NCBI RefSeq assembly: GCF_016008875.1
Contig: NZ_JADTQG010000012.1
Location: 151,198 to 215,197, forward strand
Direction of reading: 5' to 3'
Source of the DNA: Ectopseudomonas mendocina
GTDB taxonomy: Bacteria; Pseudomonadota; Gammaproteobacteria; Pseudomonadales; Pseudomonadaceae
Length of the DNA: 64,000 nt
In this document: piece after piece, positions 1 through 8,160 of the stretch
How positions within the stretch are numbered: position 1 is the first letter of the stretch
Layout of the letters: each line of letters starts with the position of its first letter
Notes under the pieces: model-generated
Databases searched by the model: none
The model's input: only the letters and a program-made list of their open reading frames with translations
What the model was told of the DNA's origin: nothing
Position numbers and translations under genes: made by a program

Positions 1-1
1 T

Positions 2-541
2 CCGGTCGAGAAGGTCGAGGACCTCAAGGGCCTGAAACTGCGCCTGCAGCAGATCCCCACCGCCATCGAGTCTTTCCGCGCGCTGGGCGCCAGCGTGGTA
101 CCGCTGTCGTTCACCGAGCTGTACACCGCGATGGAAACCCGCACCGTGGATGGCCAGGAAAACCCGCTGGCGGCGATCGAGACCTCGAAGTTCTACGAAG
201 TGCAGAAGTACCTGTCGCTGACCGGCCACTTCTACGATCCGCTGGTCGCGATCTTCAGCAAGCGCACCTGGGACAAGCTCAACGAGACCGAGCGTGAGTT
301 GGTACGCAGCGCCTCGCTGGAGGCCCAGGCATACGAGCGCAAGGTGTCCCGCGAGATGGCCGTGAGTTCGCGCGAAGCGCTGGCCAAGCACGGCATGCAG
401 ATCAACGAGGTCGCTCCGGCGGAGATCGAGCGCATGCGTGAGCAGGTGCGTCCCACCGTCGAGAAGCTGGTGGCCGAGTATGGCCCTGAGCTGATGGCCG
501 AAATGAACGCCGAGATCGCCAAGGTCCGCAACGCCCAGTAA
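2..541 (+). CDS. TRAP transporter solute-binding protein, DctP family (5' truncated)
   Basis: Periplasmic substrate-binding component of a TRAP (tripartite ATP-independent periplasmic) transporter, which captures carboxylates and hands them to the QM membrane subunits. The frame is open from base 2, so only about 179 C-terminal residues are present. DctP-family signatures are visible: 'LKGLKLR', then 'VPLSFTELYTAMETRTVDGQENP', given here as key residues ELYTAMETRTVDGQENP, and a charged helical C-terminus. The signal peptide and first lobe lie upstream of the window. The following genes encode a reductase, an FAH-family enzyme and a 2-hydroxy-acid oxidase on the same strand, which suggests a sugar-acid or hydroxy-acid ligand, but this is inference. 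The DctQ/DctM genes are not seen and would have to lie upstream. Confidence 0.88.
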   Translation, partial: PVEKVEDLKGLKLRLQQIPTAIESFRALGASVVPLSFTELYTAMETRTVDGQENPLAAIETSKFYEVQKYLSLTGHFYDPLVAIFSKRTWDKLNETERELVRSASLEAQAYERKVSREMAVSSREALAKHGMQINEVAPAEIERMREQVRPTVEKLVAEYGPELMAEMNAEIAKVRNAQ

Positions 542-604
542 TCCCCTCCTGCAGTTGGCCGTCGCACGGCGGCCGCTGCGCCTGCACGCAAGGTAGAAAC
601 GTTC

Positions 605-1522
605 ATGACCGCTATCAATGTCGGTTTCATCGGCCTCGGATTGATGGGCCACGCCATGGCCGCCAACATCCAGAAACGGGGTTTCGCCCTAGGGGTGATG
701 GCGCACCGCAACCGCCAGCCAGTCGAAGACCTGGTCAGCAAGGGCGCCCGCGAGTACGCCAATGCCGCTGAGCTGACCCGCGCCGTCGATGTAGTGCTGC
801 TGTGCCTGCCCGGTAGTGCCGAAGTCAGCCGCACCCTGGCTGGCGATACCGGAATCCTCGCCGGCCTGCGCCCTGGACAGATCGTCGTCGACTGCAGCAC
901 GGGCGACCCGAATCGCACCGCCGAACTGGCTGCACAGGTGACCGCTGGCGGTGGGCATTATCTCGACACACCGGTCAATCGCACGCCCAAGGATGCCCAG
1001 GCCGGGCGCCTCAACGTGCTCGCCGGCGGCGATGCCGAGGTGCTCGACAAGGTGCGTCCGGTGCTCGAGTGCTTTTCCGAGACCATCCATCACCTCGGCC
1101 CGCTGGGCTCGGGCCACAAGGCCAAGGTGATCCACAACTTCATCTCCCAGGGCAACGCCACCATTCTCGCCGAGGCGTTCTGCACGGCGGCGAAGAATGG
1201 CATCGACCTGGCCGCATTCGCCGAGATCTGCAGCATGAGCGGCGGCTACAGCCGCACCTTCGAGCGGATCATCCCCTACGTCCTGCACGGCGATGACTCC
1301 GGGCAGCAGTTCGCCCTGGCCAACTGCGAAAAGGACATGCGCTATTACACCGAGCTGACCAAGCTGACGCCGACCACCGGCATCGTTTCCGACGCGGTGT
1401 ACCAGACCTTCATGCTGGCCAAGGTGCTCGGCCACGGCGACAAGTACGTGCCGCGTCTGTTCGACGTGCTGGGCGAAATCAATGGTGTACGGGTCAGCGC
1501 CCGTCAGGAGGACAAGGTATGA
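605..1522 (+). CDS. NAD(P)-dependent 3-hydroxyisobutyrate dehydrogenase-family reductase
   Basis: A 305-residue beta-hydroxyacid dehydrogenase of the family that includes 3-hydroxyisobutyrate dehydrogenase and tartronate semialdehyde reductase. The N-terminus has the Rossmann fingerprint GLGLMG (residues 10-15), and the catalytic-lysine motif GSGHKAKVIHN appears near residues 170-180, followed by the all-helical C-terminal domain. Length is normal for the family (about 290-305). It follows the TRAP binding-protein gene and overlaps the next gene by an ATGA, so the two are probably translationally coupled. The substrate cannot be set from sequence; the neighbours (TRAP protein, FAH enzyme, 2-hydroxy-acid oxidase) favour a sugar-acid-derived beta-hydroxy acid or semialdehyde. 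Family assignment is firm, substrate is open. Confidence 0.9.
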   Translation: MTAINVGFIGLGLMGHAMAANIQKRGFALGVMAHRNRQPVEDLVSKGAREYANAAELTRAVDVVLLCLPGSAEVSRTLAGDTGILAGLRPGQIVVDCSTGDPNRTAELAAQVTAGGGHYLDTPVNRTPKDAQAGRLNVLAGGDAEVLDKVRPVLECFSETIHHLGPLGSGHKAKVIHNFISQGNATILAEAFCTAAKNGIDLAAFAEICSMSGGYSRTFERIIPYVLHGDDSGQQFALANCEKDMRYYTELTKLTPTTGIVSDAVYQTFMLAKVLGHGDKYVPRLFDVLGEINGVRVSARQEDKV

Positions 1523-2367
1523 AACTGCTGCGTTACGGCCCACCGGGCCAGGAAAAACCGGCTCTGGTCGCAGCCGATGGCAGCCTGCGCGATCTGTCGT
1601 TGCACGTGCTCGACATCAGCCCGCGGGTGCTCGACCCCAAGGCGCTCGACGAACTGCGCGCGCTCGATCCAGCTAGCCTGCCGAAGGTCGAGGACGGCGT
1701 GCGCATCGGTACGCCCATCGCCAATATCGGCAAGCTGATCTGCGTTGGGCTGAACTACGCCGACCACGCCAAGGAATCCAACCTGCCGGTGCCCAGTGAA
1801 CCGGTGCTGTTCATGAAGGCGACCAGCGCCATCTGTGGCCCCAACGACGCCGTGATCATTCCGCGTGGCTCGGAAAAGACCGACTGGGAAGTGGAGCTGG
1901 GCATCGTCATCGGGCGCAAGGCGCAGTACGTCGAGCGTGAGCAGGCGCTGGAGCATGTCGCCGGCTACTGCATCGTCAACGACGTGTCCGAGCGTGCCTA
2001 TCAGCTCGAAAGAGGCGGCACCTGGGACAAGGGCAAGGGCTGCGACACCTTCGCGCCCATCGGTCCCTGGCTGGTGACGCCTGACGAAATCGCCGACCTG
2101 CGCAATCTCGATATGCACCTGAGCGTGAATGGCGAGACCCGGCAGAACGGCAACACTCGCACGATGATCTTCTCCATCGACGAGATCGTCAGCTACATCA
2201 GCCAGTTCATGACGCTCAACCCGGGCGACGTGATCTGCACCGGCACGCCACCGGGCGTGGGCGCGGGCATGAAACCGCCGCAATTTCTCAAGCCCGGCGA
2301 CCGCATGCAGCTGAGTATCAGCGGCCTCGGTGAGCAGCGCCAGGACGTGGTGGCCTGGAGTCGCTAG
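1519..2367 (+). CDS. Fumarylacetoacetate hydrolase-family protein, 2,4-diketo-3-deoxy-sugar-acid hydrolase-like
   Basis: A 282-residue FAH-fold enzyme. The metal-binding Glu-x-Glu is in 'TDWEVELGIVIG', with 'GLNYADHAKE' just before it and 'GDVICTGTPPGVG' near the C-terminus, all hallmarks of the FAH catalytic domain. From memory, the N-terminal pattern (MKLLRYGPxGQEKP) and the 'PRGSEKTDWEVELG' block closely resemble hydrolases that split 2,4-diketo-3-deoxy-L-fuconate/rhamnonate into pyruvate and L-lactate; such genes are often labelled ureidoglycolate lyase. The ATG overlaps the stop of the upstream reductase (ATGA). The next gene encodes a lactate-dehydrogenase-like FMN oxidase, which would suit an L-lactate product. 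Family is certain; this specific reaction is inference. Confidence 0.87.
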   Translation: MKLLRYGPPGQEKPALVAADGSLRDLSLHVLDISPRVLDPKALDELRALDPASLPKVEDGVRIGTPIANIGKLICVGLNYADHAKESNLPVPSEPVLFMKATSAICGPNDAVIIPRGSEKTDWEVELGIVIGRKAQYVEREQALEHVAGYCIVNDVSERAYQLERGGTWDKGKGCDTFAPIGPWLVTPDEIADLRNLDMHLSVNGETRQNGNTRTMIFSIDEIVSYISQFMTLNPGDVICTGTPPGVGAGMKPPQFLKPGDRMQLSISGLGEQRQDVVAWSR

Positions 2368-2429
2368 GCACTGCCTGAAAGCAGGGCGGTCAGCGGCCGC
2401 CCGTCATTCGCGAGTACAGAGACCAGACT

Positions 2430-3635
2430 ATGAAACGACGCCTTTATCCGGGGCGCGATTTTCGTCGTGCGCAGAACATCGAAGAGCTGCGCCAGATGGC
2501 CCGCCGCCGCCTGCCCAACTTCTCCTTCGAGTACGTCGAAGGCGGGGCGGACGATGAATTCACCCTGGGGCGCAATCGCTCGATCTTCGAGAGCGTGACC
2601 CTGCAACCGCGCACCTTGCGTGACGTCGGTCAGCGCAGCCTGGAGCGCAGCCTCTTCGGCCGCACCTCGCAATTGCCGTTCATGGTCGGGCCCACCGGCT
2701 TCAACGGTCTGCTGACGCGCGACGGCGACCTGCACCTGGCGCGTGCCGCTGCGGATGCCGGCATTCCCTTCGTACTGAGCAATGCTTCGACCACTTCCAT
2801 CGAGGACATCGCCGCAGTCGACGGCGTGCGTGCCTGGATGCAGATCTATCTGTACCGCACCCGCGATCACGTGGCCAAACTGGTCGAGCGGGTGAAACGG
2901 CTGAACCTGGAAGCCATCGTGGTGACCACCGACAGCGCCATCTTCGGCAATCGCGAGTGGGACAAGCGCAACTACGCTAAACCGCTGCAGCTGGACCTGC
3001 GCAACCGCCTCGATGTGCTGTGTCACCCCGAGTGGATCTGGGATGTGCTGGTGCCCGATGGCGTACCGCGTTTCAAGAACCTCGGCGGCCTGCTGCCGCC
3101 CGGCAAGGACTCGGTGAAGGGCGCCGCCAGCGCACTGGCCGCCGAACTCGACCCGACCCTGAGCTGGGACGATATCGCCTGGTTGCGAGACATCTGGCCC
3201 GGCAAGCTGATCGTCAAGGGCATGATCCATCCGGATGACGCGCGCCTGGCGCTGCAGTACGGCGTCGACGGTGTGGTGCTGTCCAACCACGGCGGGCGCC
3301 AGCTCGATGGTGCGGTATCGGCGCTGGAGACGCTGCCTGAGGTGGCGCGCATCAACCAGGGACGGATGGAGATTTTTCTCGATGGCGGCTTCCGTCGTGG
3401 CAGCGACATCGCCAAGGCCCTGCTGCTGGGCGCCAGCGGCGTACTGATCGGCCGCGCCGGCCTATACGGCCTGGCCGCCGGCAAGGGCCCAGGCGCTGCG
3501 CACGCGCTCGCGATTCTGCGTACAGAACTGGATCGCACCCTGGGCCTGCTCGGCTGCAGCAGCCTGGAGGAACTCACCCCCGACCTGATCCATGCGCCGC
3601 ACTGGCGTGCGCTGGCCGAGCGCATTCGCGACTAG
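2430..3635 (+). CDS. FMN-dependent 2-hydroxy-acid oxidase / L-lactate dehydrogenase-like
   Basis: A 401-residue TIM-barrel flavoenzyme of the LldD/glycolate oxidase/mandelate dehydrogenase family, which oxidises L-2-hydroxy acids to 2-oxo acids with FMN. The N-terminal 'FSFEYVEGGADDEFTL' (family YxxGGA), the FMN-binding 'VKGM' lysine and the catalytic 'VVLSNHGGRQLDG' (His and Arg, about residues 283-295) are present, as is the phosphate-binding 'VLIGRAGLYG'. It lies 62 bases after the FAH gene on the same strand and is followed by a strong hairpin terminator, so it ends this operon. If the preceding hydrolase yields L-lactate, this enzyme could take it to pyruvate. Substrate not fixed by sequence. 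Confidence 0.9.
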   Translation: MKRRLYPGRDFRRAQNIEELRQMARRRLPNFSFEYVEGGADDEFTLGRNRSIFESVTLQPRTLRDVGQRSLERSLFGRTSQLPFMVGPTGFNGLLTRDGDLHLARAAADAGIPFVLSNASTTSIEDIAAVDGVRAWMQIYLYRTRDHVAKLVERVKRLNLEAIVVTTDSAIFGNREWDKRNYAKPLQLDLRNRLDVLCHPEWIWDVLVPDGVPRFKNLGGLLPPGKDSVKGAASALAAELDPTLSWDDIAWLRDIWPGKLIVKGMIHPDDARLALQYGVDGVVLSNHGGRQLDGAVSALETLPEVARINQGRMEIFLDGGFRRGSDIAKALLLGASGVLIGRAGLYGLAAGKGPGAAHALAILRTELDRTLGLLGCSSLEELTPDLIHAPHWRALAERIRD

Positions 3636-3641
3636 TTTCCC

Positions 3642-3686
3642 AACTGCCTCGCTCTCCCCAATGACGCAGGTGCGAGGCAGTTTTTT
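3642..3686 (+). terminator. Rho-independent terminator after the 2-hydroxy-acid oxidase gene
   Basis: Inverted repeat with arms AACTGCCTCGC and GCGAGGCAGTT, a loop of about 19 bases, then a run of six T. It begins seven bases after the stop codon. Confidence 0.85.
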
Positions 3687-3713
3687 AATTTCCACTCGAT
3701 TGCAACAAAAAAG

Positions 3714-3738
3714 CTTCGCGGACAAGTCCGCTCCCACA
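3714..3738. repeat. REP-like palindromic element (single)
   Basis: Contains TTCGCGGACAAGTCCGCTCC, the same core that recurs at 12.76 kb and 51.5 kb in both orientations. GCGGAC/GTCCGC forms a short hairpin. Typical intergenic REP of Pseudomonas. Confidence 0.7.
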
Positions 3739-3826
3739 AGATGAAGCGCGTGTCTGATCCCTGTGAGAGTGAATTTGCCCGCAAGTTTCTGGCTGCGTTA
3801 GCAGCGCTAAAGATCTTGCGATCTAG

Positions 3827-3864
3827 AAAAACGCCGCGATCCTGCAAAGCAGTCGCGGTGTTCT
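3827..3864 (-). terminator. Probable terminator of the tctCBA-ldh2 operon
   Basis: On the minus strand the arms AACACCGCGA and TCGCGGCGTT flank a loop of about 14 bases and are followed by TTT. It lies about 30 bases beyond the stop codon of the Ldh2-type gene. Confidence 0.65.
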
Positions 3865-3895
3865 TCTTTATCGGTGCTGTCGTGCTTCAGGCGCC

Positions 3896-4942
3896 TCAGA
3901 AGGGGTACTCCACCCCGGCTTCGCTGGCTGCCCCACGCAGCGCTGCCAGCACATCCTCCGGTAGCTCCAGTCCCTGTTCGAAGGCTCTGGCGCGGCGGTC
4001 GATGCCGGCATGACCGGGCATGCGCACCGGGCGCTTTGGTTCGCGCGGCCGGCTGTCCAGGCAGGCGCCGACGAAGTGATCCATCTCTGCCTTGAACTCA
4101 TCGACGCCGCCGAAGAACGCCGGGTCGAAGGTCAGCACGGTCACTGCGGCGCCCCATTGCTTGACGCCGTCCTTGCGGCCGAAGCCGCCCAAGCCGGCGG
4201 TCAGGGCCTCGACCATGGTGCCAAGGGCGAAGCCCTTGTGGCCGAATTCCAGGCTGCCCAGCGGCAGGATCGCGCCCGGCGGCGTGCCGAAGTACGCCGC
4301 CGTATCGCGGGTCGGCTGGCCATCCGGGCCGATCAGCGCAGCGTGCTCAAGCTGCCCGCCAGCCTGGTGGGTCTTGTTCACCAGGCCGTTGGTGATGGTC
4401 GACATGCTGACGTCGATGAGAATGGGCTTCTCGCCAGTGGGAATGCCGATGCCCAGCGGATTGGGCGTGTACACCGGGTCGAGGCCGCCATGCGGTGCCA
4501 CCGAGGCCACGGCCGGGTCGGAAGTGAGTACCAGCGGAATCAGGTTCTGCTCGGTGTAGCGCTGCAGGTAGGCCGCCAGGCAGGCGATATGGTGCGAGCG
4601 GCGGATGGTCGCCACGCCGATGCCGAAGGTGCGTGCTGCCTGCGTGGTGAAGTCCAGCGCCTGCTCCACGCAGTAGGGACCAAGCAGGTAGTCGGCGTCA
4701 TAGAGTCGCGCCGCCGGTGTCTGGCTGATGATTCGCAGACTCTCGGCATTGCCTTTGGCGTGGCCGGCGCGCAGGTCCTTGAGATAGCCCTGCGCGAGCT
4801 TCACGCCATGGGTGTGATGGCCGAGCAGATCGCCCTCGACCAGTACGCGGCTGACGACACCTGCCACGTCCGCGCTGACCTCAGCGTCGAGAAACAGCTG
4901 TTCGATGAATTGTTCAAGTTCTGCAGGGGCGATACGGCTCAT
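3896..4942 (-). CDS. Ldh2-family malate/L-lactate (2-hydroxy-acid) dehydrogenase
   Basis: A 348-residue NAD(P)-dependent oxidoreductase of the Ldh_2 fold, unrelated to Rossmann-type dehydrogenases; members include malate, ureidoglycolate, 2,3-diketogulonate and delta1-piperideine-2-carboxylate dehydrogenases. Visible signatures are 'LLGHHTHGVKLAQGYLKD' (catalytic His region), 'VATIRRSHHIACLAAYL' and 'PNPLGIGIPTGEKPILID'. The start at MSRIAPAEL is chosen because the reading frame upstream is a shadow of tctA and because this ATG overlaps the tctA stop as ATGA, which indicates coupling. As the last gene of a TctCBA transporter operon it probably acts on the imported hydroxy acid or its keto form. 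Confidence 0.88.
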   Translation of the reverse strand: MSRIAPAELEQFIEQLFLDAEVSADVAGVVSRVLVEGDLLGHHTHGVKLAQGYLKDLRAGHAKGNAESLRIISQTPAARLYDADYLLGPYCVEQALDFTTQAARTFGIGVATIRRSHHIACLAAYLQRYTEQNLIPLVLTSDPAVASVAPHGGLDPVYTPNPLGIGIPTGEKPILIDVSMSTITNGLVNKTHQAGGQLEHAALIGPDGQPTRDTAAYFGTPPGAILPLGSLEFGHKGFALGTMVEALTAGLGGFGRKDGVKQWGAAVTVLTFDPAFFGGVDEFKAEMDHFVGACLDSRPREPKRPVRMPGHAGIDRRARAFEQGLELPEDVLAALRGAASEAGVEYPF

Positions 4943-6474
4943 TCGAGTGCTTCCTTGGGCTTGGTCAGGGCGCGCGGGTAGCGCATGCGCCAGTACTTGG
5001 CGAGCACCGGGAACAGGGCCACCAGCAGTACGAGTGAGGCCAGGCCGATGCTGATCGGGCGCTCGACGAAGGCCAGCAGATTGCCGTTGGCCTTGATCAT
5101 CGAGGTCATGAAATTGCTTTCCAGGATATTGCCCAGCACCAGGCCCAGGATCGCCGGGGCGATGGGGAAGTCGGCGCTGGCGATCAGGTAGGCGACCACG
5201 CCGCAGATCAACATGATCCACACGTCGGTGATGCTGTTGTTGATGGCAAAGGCGCCGACGATGCAGAAGCACAGGATGATCGGCATCAGCACGCGGGTTG
5301 GCGTGACGGCAAAGACGTGGGCGCTGCGGATCGCCAGGTAGCCGATGGGGATCAGGATCAGGTTGGCGACGAAGAAGGCGGTGAACAGACCGTAGGCCAT
5401 GGCGCTGTTGTCCATGAAAATGGTCGGGCCGGGGTTCATGCCCTTCATGTACAGCACGCCGATCACGATGGCGGTGATCGAGTCACCGGGAATGCCGAAC
5501 ACCAGAGCCGGTACCCAGGCACCCGCTACCGCAGCGTTGTTCGCCGAGCCGGCGTCGACCAGCCCCTCGATATGACCTTTGCCATAGGCTTCGGGCGTCT
5601 TCGAGCGTTTCTTGCTGACGGCGTAACAGATCCAGGCGGCGATGTCTGCGCCGGCGCCAGGCAGCGCGCCGATGAAGGCGCCCAGGCTGCTGCCGCGGAT
5701 CACGTTCTTCCAGTAGCGCTTGAGGTGCATCGGTACCAGGCCGAAGGCGCTGCCGCTCTGGGGGGCGATGTCCTGGGGCGAGCCATTGTCATTGCCCTTG
5801 TCCCGAGGTTGAGCGTAGAGCTTCATGACCTCGTACATGGCGAAGAAGCCGATCATCACCGGAATGAAGTTGATCCCGGCCATCAGATCCGGCACGTCGA
5901 AGGTGAAGCGCGGTGCACCGGTGACCAGGTCCAGGCCGACGGTGGCCAGCAGCAATCCAACCAGCAGTGACAGGAATCCCTTGATCGCCGAACCGGTGGA
6001 AATGAACACCGCGCTGCCCAGGCCGAGCACGGCCAGCCAGAAGTATTCGAAGGAGCTGAAGTTCAGCGCGAACTCGGCCAGCGAAGGCGCAATCATCACC
6101 AGCACCACGGTGCCGGTCAGACCGCCGATCACCGAGCAGGTGACGTTTACCCCCAATGCTTCGCGAGCACGACCCATGCGCCCGAGCGCGGCCGAATCGG
6201 CAACGTAGGCCGCTGATGCCGGTGTGCCGGGGATGTTCAGGTAAGTGCCGGGGATGTCGCCGGCGAAGATCGCCATGGCCGCGGTGGTGATGATCGCGGC
6301 GATGGCGGCAGTGGGCTCCATGGCGAAGGTAATGGGCACCAGCAGCGCAACGGCCATGGTGGCCGAAAGGCCTGGAATGGCGCCGACGAAAACGCCGAAC
6401 AGCGCTGCAATGATGATCACAAACAGCGTCTGGAAATTGAAAACGAGCAAGATGCCGTCGAGTAGTTCGTTCAT
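4939..6474 (-). CDS. tctA: Tripartite tricarboxylate transporter, large membrane subunit TctA
   Basis: A 511-residue inner-membrane permease of the TTT family with about 11-12 hydrophobic helices. The family-typical N-terminal block 'GAIPGLSATMAVALL' and the repeated 'LPGAGADIAAWICY' and 'FGIPGDSITAIVIG' loops are present. It works with the 4-helix TctB subunit and the periplasmic TctC protein to take up carboxylates using the ion gradient. Gene order tctC-tctB-tctA-dehydrogenase on the minus strand, with a 10-base gap to tctB and an ATGA overlap with the dehydrogenase, indicates one operon. Substrate unknown. Confidence 0.95.
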   Translation of the reverse strand: MNELLDGILLVFNFQTLFVIIIAALFGVFVGAIPGLSATMAVALLVPITFAMEPTAAIAAIITTAAMAIFAGDIPGTYLNIPGTPASAAYVADSAALGRMGRAREALGVNVTCSVIGGLTGTVVLVMIAPSLAEFALNFSSFEYFWLAVLGLGSAVFISTGSAIKGFLSLLVGLLLATVGLDLVTGAPRFTFDVPDLMAGINFIPVMIGFFAMYEVMKLYAQPRDKGNDNGSPQDIAPQSGSAFGLVPMHLKRYWKNVIRGSSLGAFIGALPGAGADIAAWICYAVSKKRSKTPEAYGKGHIEGLVDAGSANNAAVAGAWVPALVFGIPGDSITAIVIGVLYMKGMNPGPTIFMDNSAMAYGLFTAFFVANLILIPIGYLAIRSAHVFAVTPTRVLMPIILCFCIVGAFAINNSITDVWIMLICGVVAYLIASADFPIAPAILGLVLGNILESNFMTSMIKANGNLLAFVERPISIGLASLVLLVALFPVLAKYWRMRYPRALTKPKEALE

Positions 6475-6484
6475 GCGTGTTTCC

Positions 6485-6937
6485 TCAGAAACCCAGAGGG
6501 CCGACGGGCAAAGGGACCTTGAGCAGGTGGCCGAAGGACAGGCTGATCACCGCCGTGGCCAGCGCAGCGATGACGATGGCGGGTAGTACGCGAACACCGC
6601 GTTGCACAAGCAGCACCAGCATGATCAGCAGCATCATCGTGGCCGCGCCCAGCACGTCGCTGAGGTAGATGTAGGCCACCACCAGTACGCCCGGCAGAAT
6701 CACCGCGAAGCTGGGGAGGGGCGGGCGGGGTGTGCTTTGGTCCGGCCCACTGCCGCGCAGCTGGCGCAGGGCGCTGATGCTCAGCAGCAGGCCGCCTACG
6801 GTCATGCCGATGGCAATCAGGGAAGGAAACAGGTCGGCCCCGTACTGCATGCCCGGTACGGCGGGGAACTCACGCGCGAGCAGCCATACGGTGATGCCAA
6901 GGGCGATGAAAATGATGCCGAACAGAAGGTCTTTCAT
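6485..6937 (-). CDS. tctB: Tripartite tricarboxylate transporter small membrane subunit TctB
   Basis: A 150-residue protein with four to five hydrophobic segments, the usual form of the poorly conserved TctB subunit. The start at MKDLLFGIIF is preferred: the 19 residues upstream in this frame are hydrophilic, and this ATG begins directly with the first helix. It sits between tctC (66-base gap) and tctA (10-base gap). A GC-rich inverted repeat (GCGACGCCCC / GGGGCGTCGC) lies just upstream between tctC and tctB and may lower downstream expression or stabilise the tctC message; that is inference. Confidence 0.88.
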   Translation of the reverse strand: MKDLLFGIIFIALGITVWLLAREFPAVPGMQYGADLFPSLIAIGMTVGGLLLSISALRQLRGSGPDQSTPRPPLPSFAVILPGVLVVAYIYLSDVLGAATMMLLIMLVLLVQRGVRVLPAIVIAALATAVISLSFGHLLKVPLPVGPLGF

Positions 6938-7003
6938 GGTGCGTTCTCGAACCGCTGGAACAAAAGCATGCGACGCCCCGGTGGGGCGTCGCATCGGATG
7001 AAG

Positions 7004-7987
7004 TCACTTCTTCATGCCGATCTTTTCGATGATGCCGCCCATGTACGCGTTGTTGTCGACCAGGAATTTTTTGAAGTCCTCGCCCTTGTGCCATTCGACA
7101 CCGAAACCCTGGCGCTTCATGAAGTCCTGGTAGAACTCGCTGTTGTAGGCCTTCTCCAGGGCGTCCTCGAGCTTGGCCACCACGGCCGGGTCCATGCCTT
7201 TGGGGCCGGCGACACCGCGCCACTCACCCAGCGAGTAGTCGCTGCCGATGCTTTCCTTGATCGTCGGGATATCCGGGAAGGCCGGGTTGCGCTCGGGGGA
7301 GAGAATCGCCAGGCCCTTGGCCTTGCCGGCTTCGATCATCGAGCGGGCTTCGGGTACCGAGGACGGGACGAGTTCGATGCTGCCAGCGGCCAGTTCGACC
7401 ATGGCCGGAGCCGCGCCCTGGCTGGGAATCCAGGTGACCTTGTTGGGCTCGATGCCGCGATCCATAAGCAGGCCGGCGAAGGCCACGTGCCATATGCCGC
7501 CCAGGCCGGTACCGGAGGCCTTGAAGGTACCCTTCGGCTTGTCGGCGATGTCCTTCAGAAGCTCTTCGACGTTGCTGTACGGCGCATCGGCGCTGACCTG
7601 TACGCCCGGGTAGTCGTAGTTGGTCATGGCCAGGGGCGTGAAGTCCTCGTGGGTGATCTTGGTCAGCCCCTGCCAGTGCATCATGTTCAGCTCACCGGTC
7701 ACGAAGCCCAGGGTGTAGCCGTCGGGTTTGGCGCTGGCCATCACCGTGTGGCCTACCACGCTGCCGCCGCCGGGACGGTTGACCACGTTGATGGTGACGC
7801 CCAACTCCTTCTCCAGAGCCGTGGCAATACCGCGTGCGGCAGAGTCGCTGCCGCCACCGGCGGCCCACGGCACGATCAGCTGGATGGGTTTGTTCGGGTA
7901 TTCGGCCATGGCTGCCACTGGGGCGCCCAGAAAGGAAAAGCCGAGGGCGAGGCTGAGCGGGCGAAGCAGAGTGCTTAGCTTGATCAT
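7004..7987 (-). CDS. tctC: Tripartite tricarboxylate transporter periplasmic binding protein TctC (Bug family)
   Basis: A 327-residue secreted solute-binding protein. Residues 1-28 form a signal peptide ending 'APVAAMA', and the mature part begins 'EYPNKPIQLIVPWAAGGGSD', given as key residues YPNKPIQLIVPWAAGGGSD, the classic Bug/TctC ligand-carboxylate loop. 'VVNRPGGGSVVGH' is the second family motif. It delivers its ligand to TctAB. It is first in its operon; a candidate LysR operator lies about 130 bases upstream. The ligand cannot be inferred from the fold. Confidence 0.94.
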   Translation of the reverse strand: MIKLSTLLRPLSLALGFSFLGAPVAAMAEYPNKPIQLIVPWAAGGGSDSAARGIATALEKELGVTINVVNRPGGGSVVGHTVMASAKPDGYTLGFVTGELNMMHWQGLTKITHEDFTPLAMTNYDYPGVQVSADAPYSNVEELLKDIADKPKGTFKASGTGLGGIWHVAFAGLLMDRGIEPNKVTWIPSQGAAPAMVELAAGSIELVPSSVPEARSMIEAGKAKGLAILSPERNPAFPDIPTIKESIGSDYSLGEWRGVAGPKGMDPAVVAKLEDALEKAYNSEFYQDFMKRQGFGVEWHKGEDFKKFLVDNNAYMGGIIEKIGMKK

Positions 7988-8114
7988 GAAAGGTCACCTA
8001 TTGAAGTTATTTTGAGTGAGGTGCAGCTAGGTTCCGCTTGAACGAGTCGGCCAGGCAGATGGCACGGCGTGGAATCAAAGCCAGGCCGAAGCTAGGCAAC
8101 TCTGGGGGAGGTGT

Positions 8115-8136
8115 CTAATGAGGCTTTTTCATCGAG
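8115..8136. promoter_or_regulatory. Candidate LysR-type operator upstream of tctC
   Basis: Imperfect inverted repeat CTAATGA-(N7)-TCATCGAG between the LysR gene and tctC. The CTAATGA half-site also occurs upstream of the two other LysR genes of this cluster, at about 11411 and in the palindrome at 13835. No binding evidence beyond the pattern. Confidence 0.45.
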
Positions 8137-8160
8137 TCATAACTTGGGGTTATTCGCTGA

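Noticed and set aside
4010..4981. 323-codon plus-strand frame antisense to the Ldh2-type gene
   Set aside because: A typical antisense shadow of high-GC codons; the minus strand encodes a full enzyme with catalytic motifs.
4943..5272. 110-residue N-terminal extension of the Ldh2-type protein
   Set aside because: It overlaps tctA in another frame and is Arg/His/Pro-rich; the ATGA overlap start gives normal family length.
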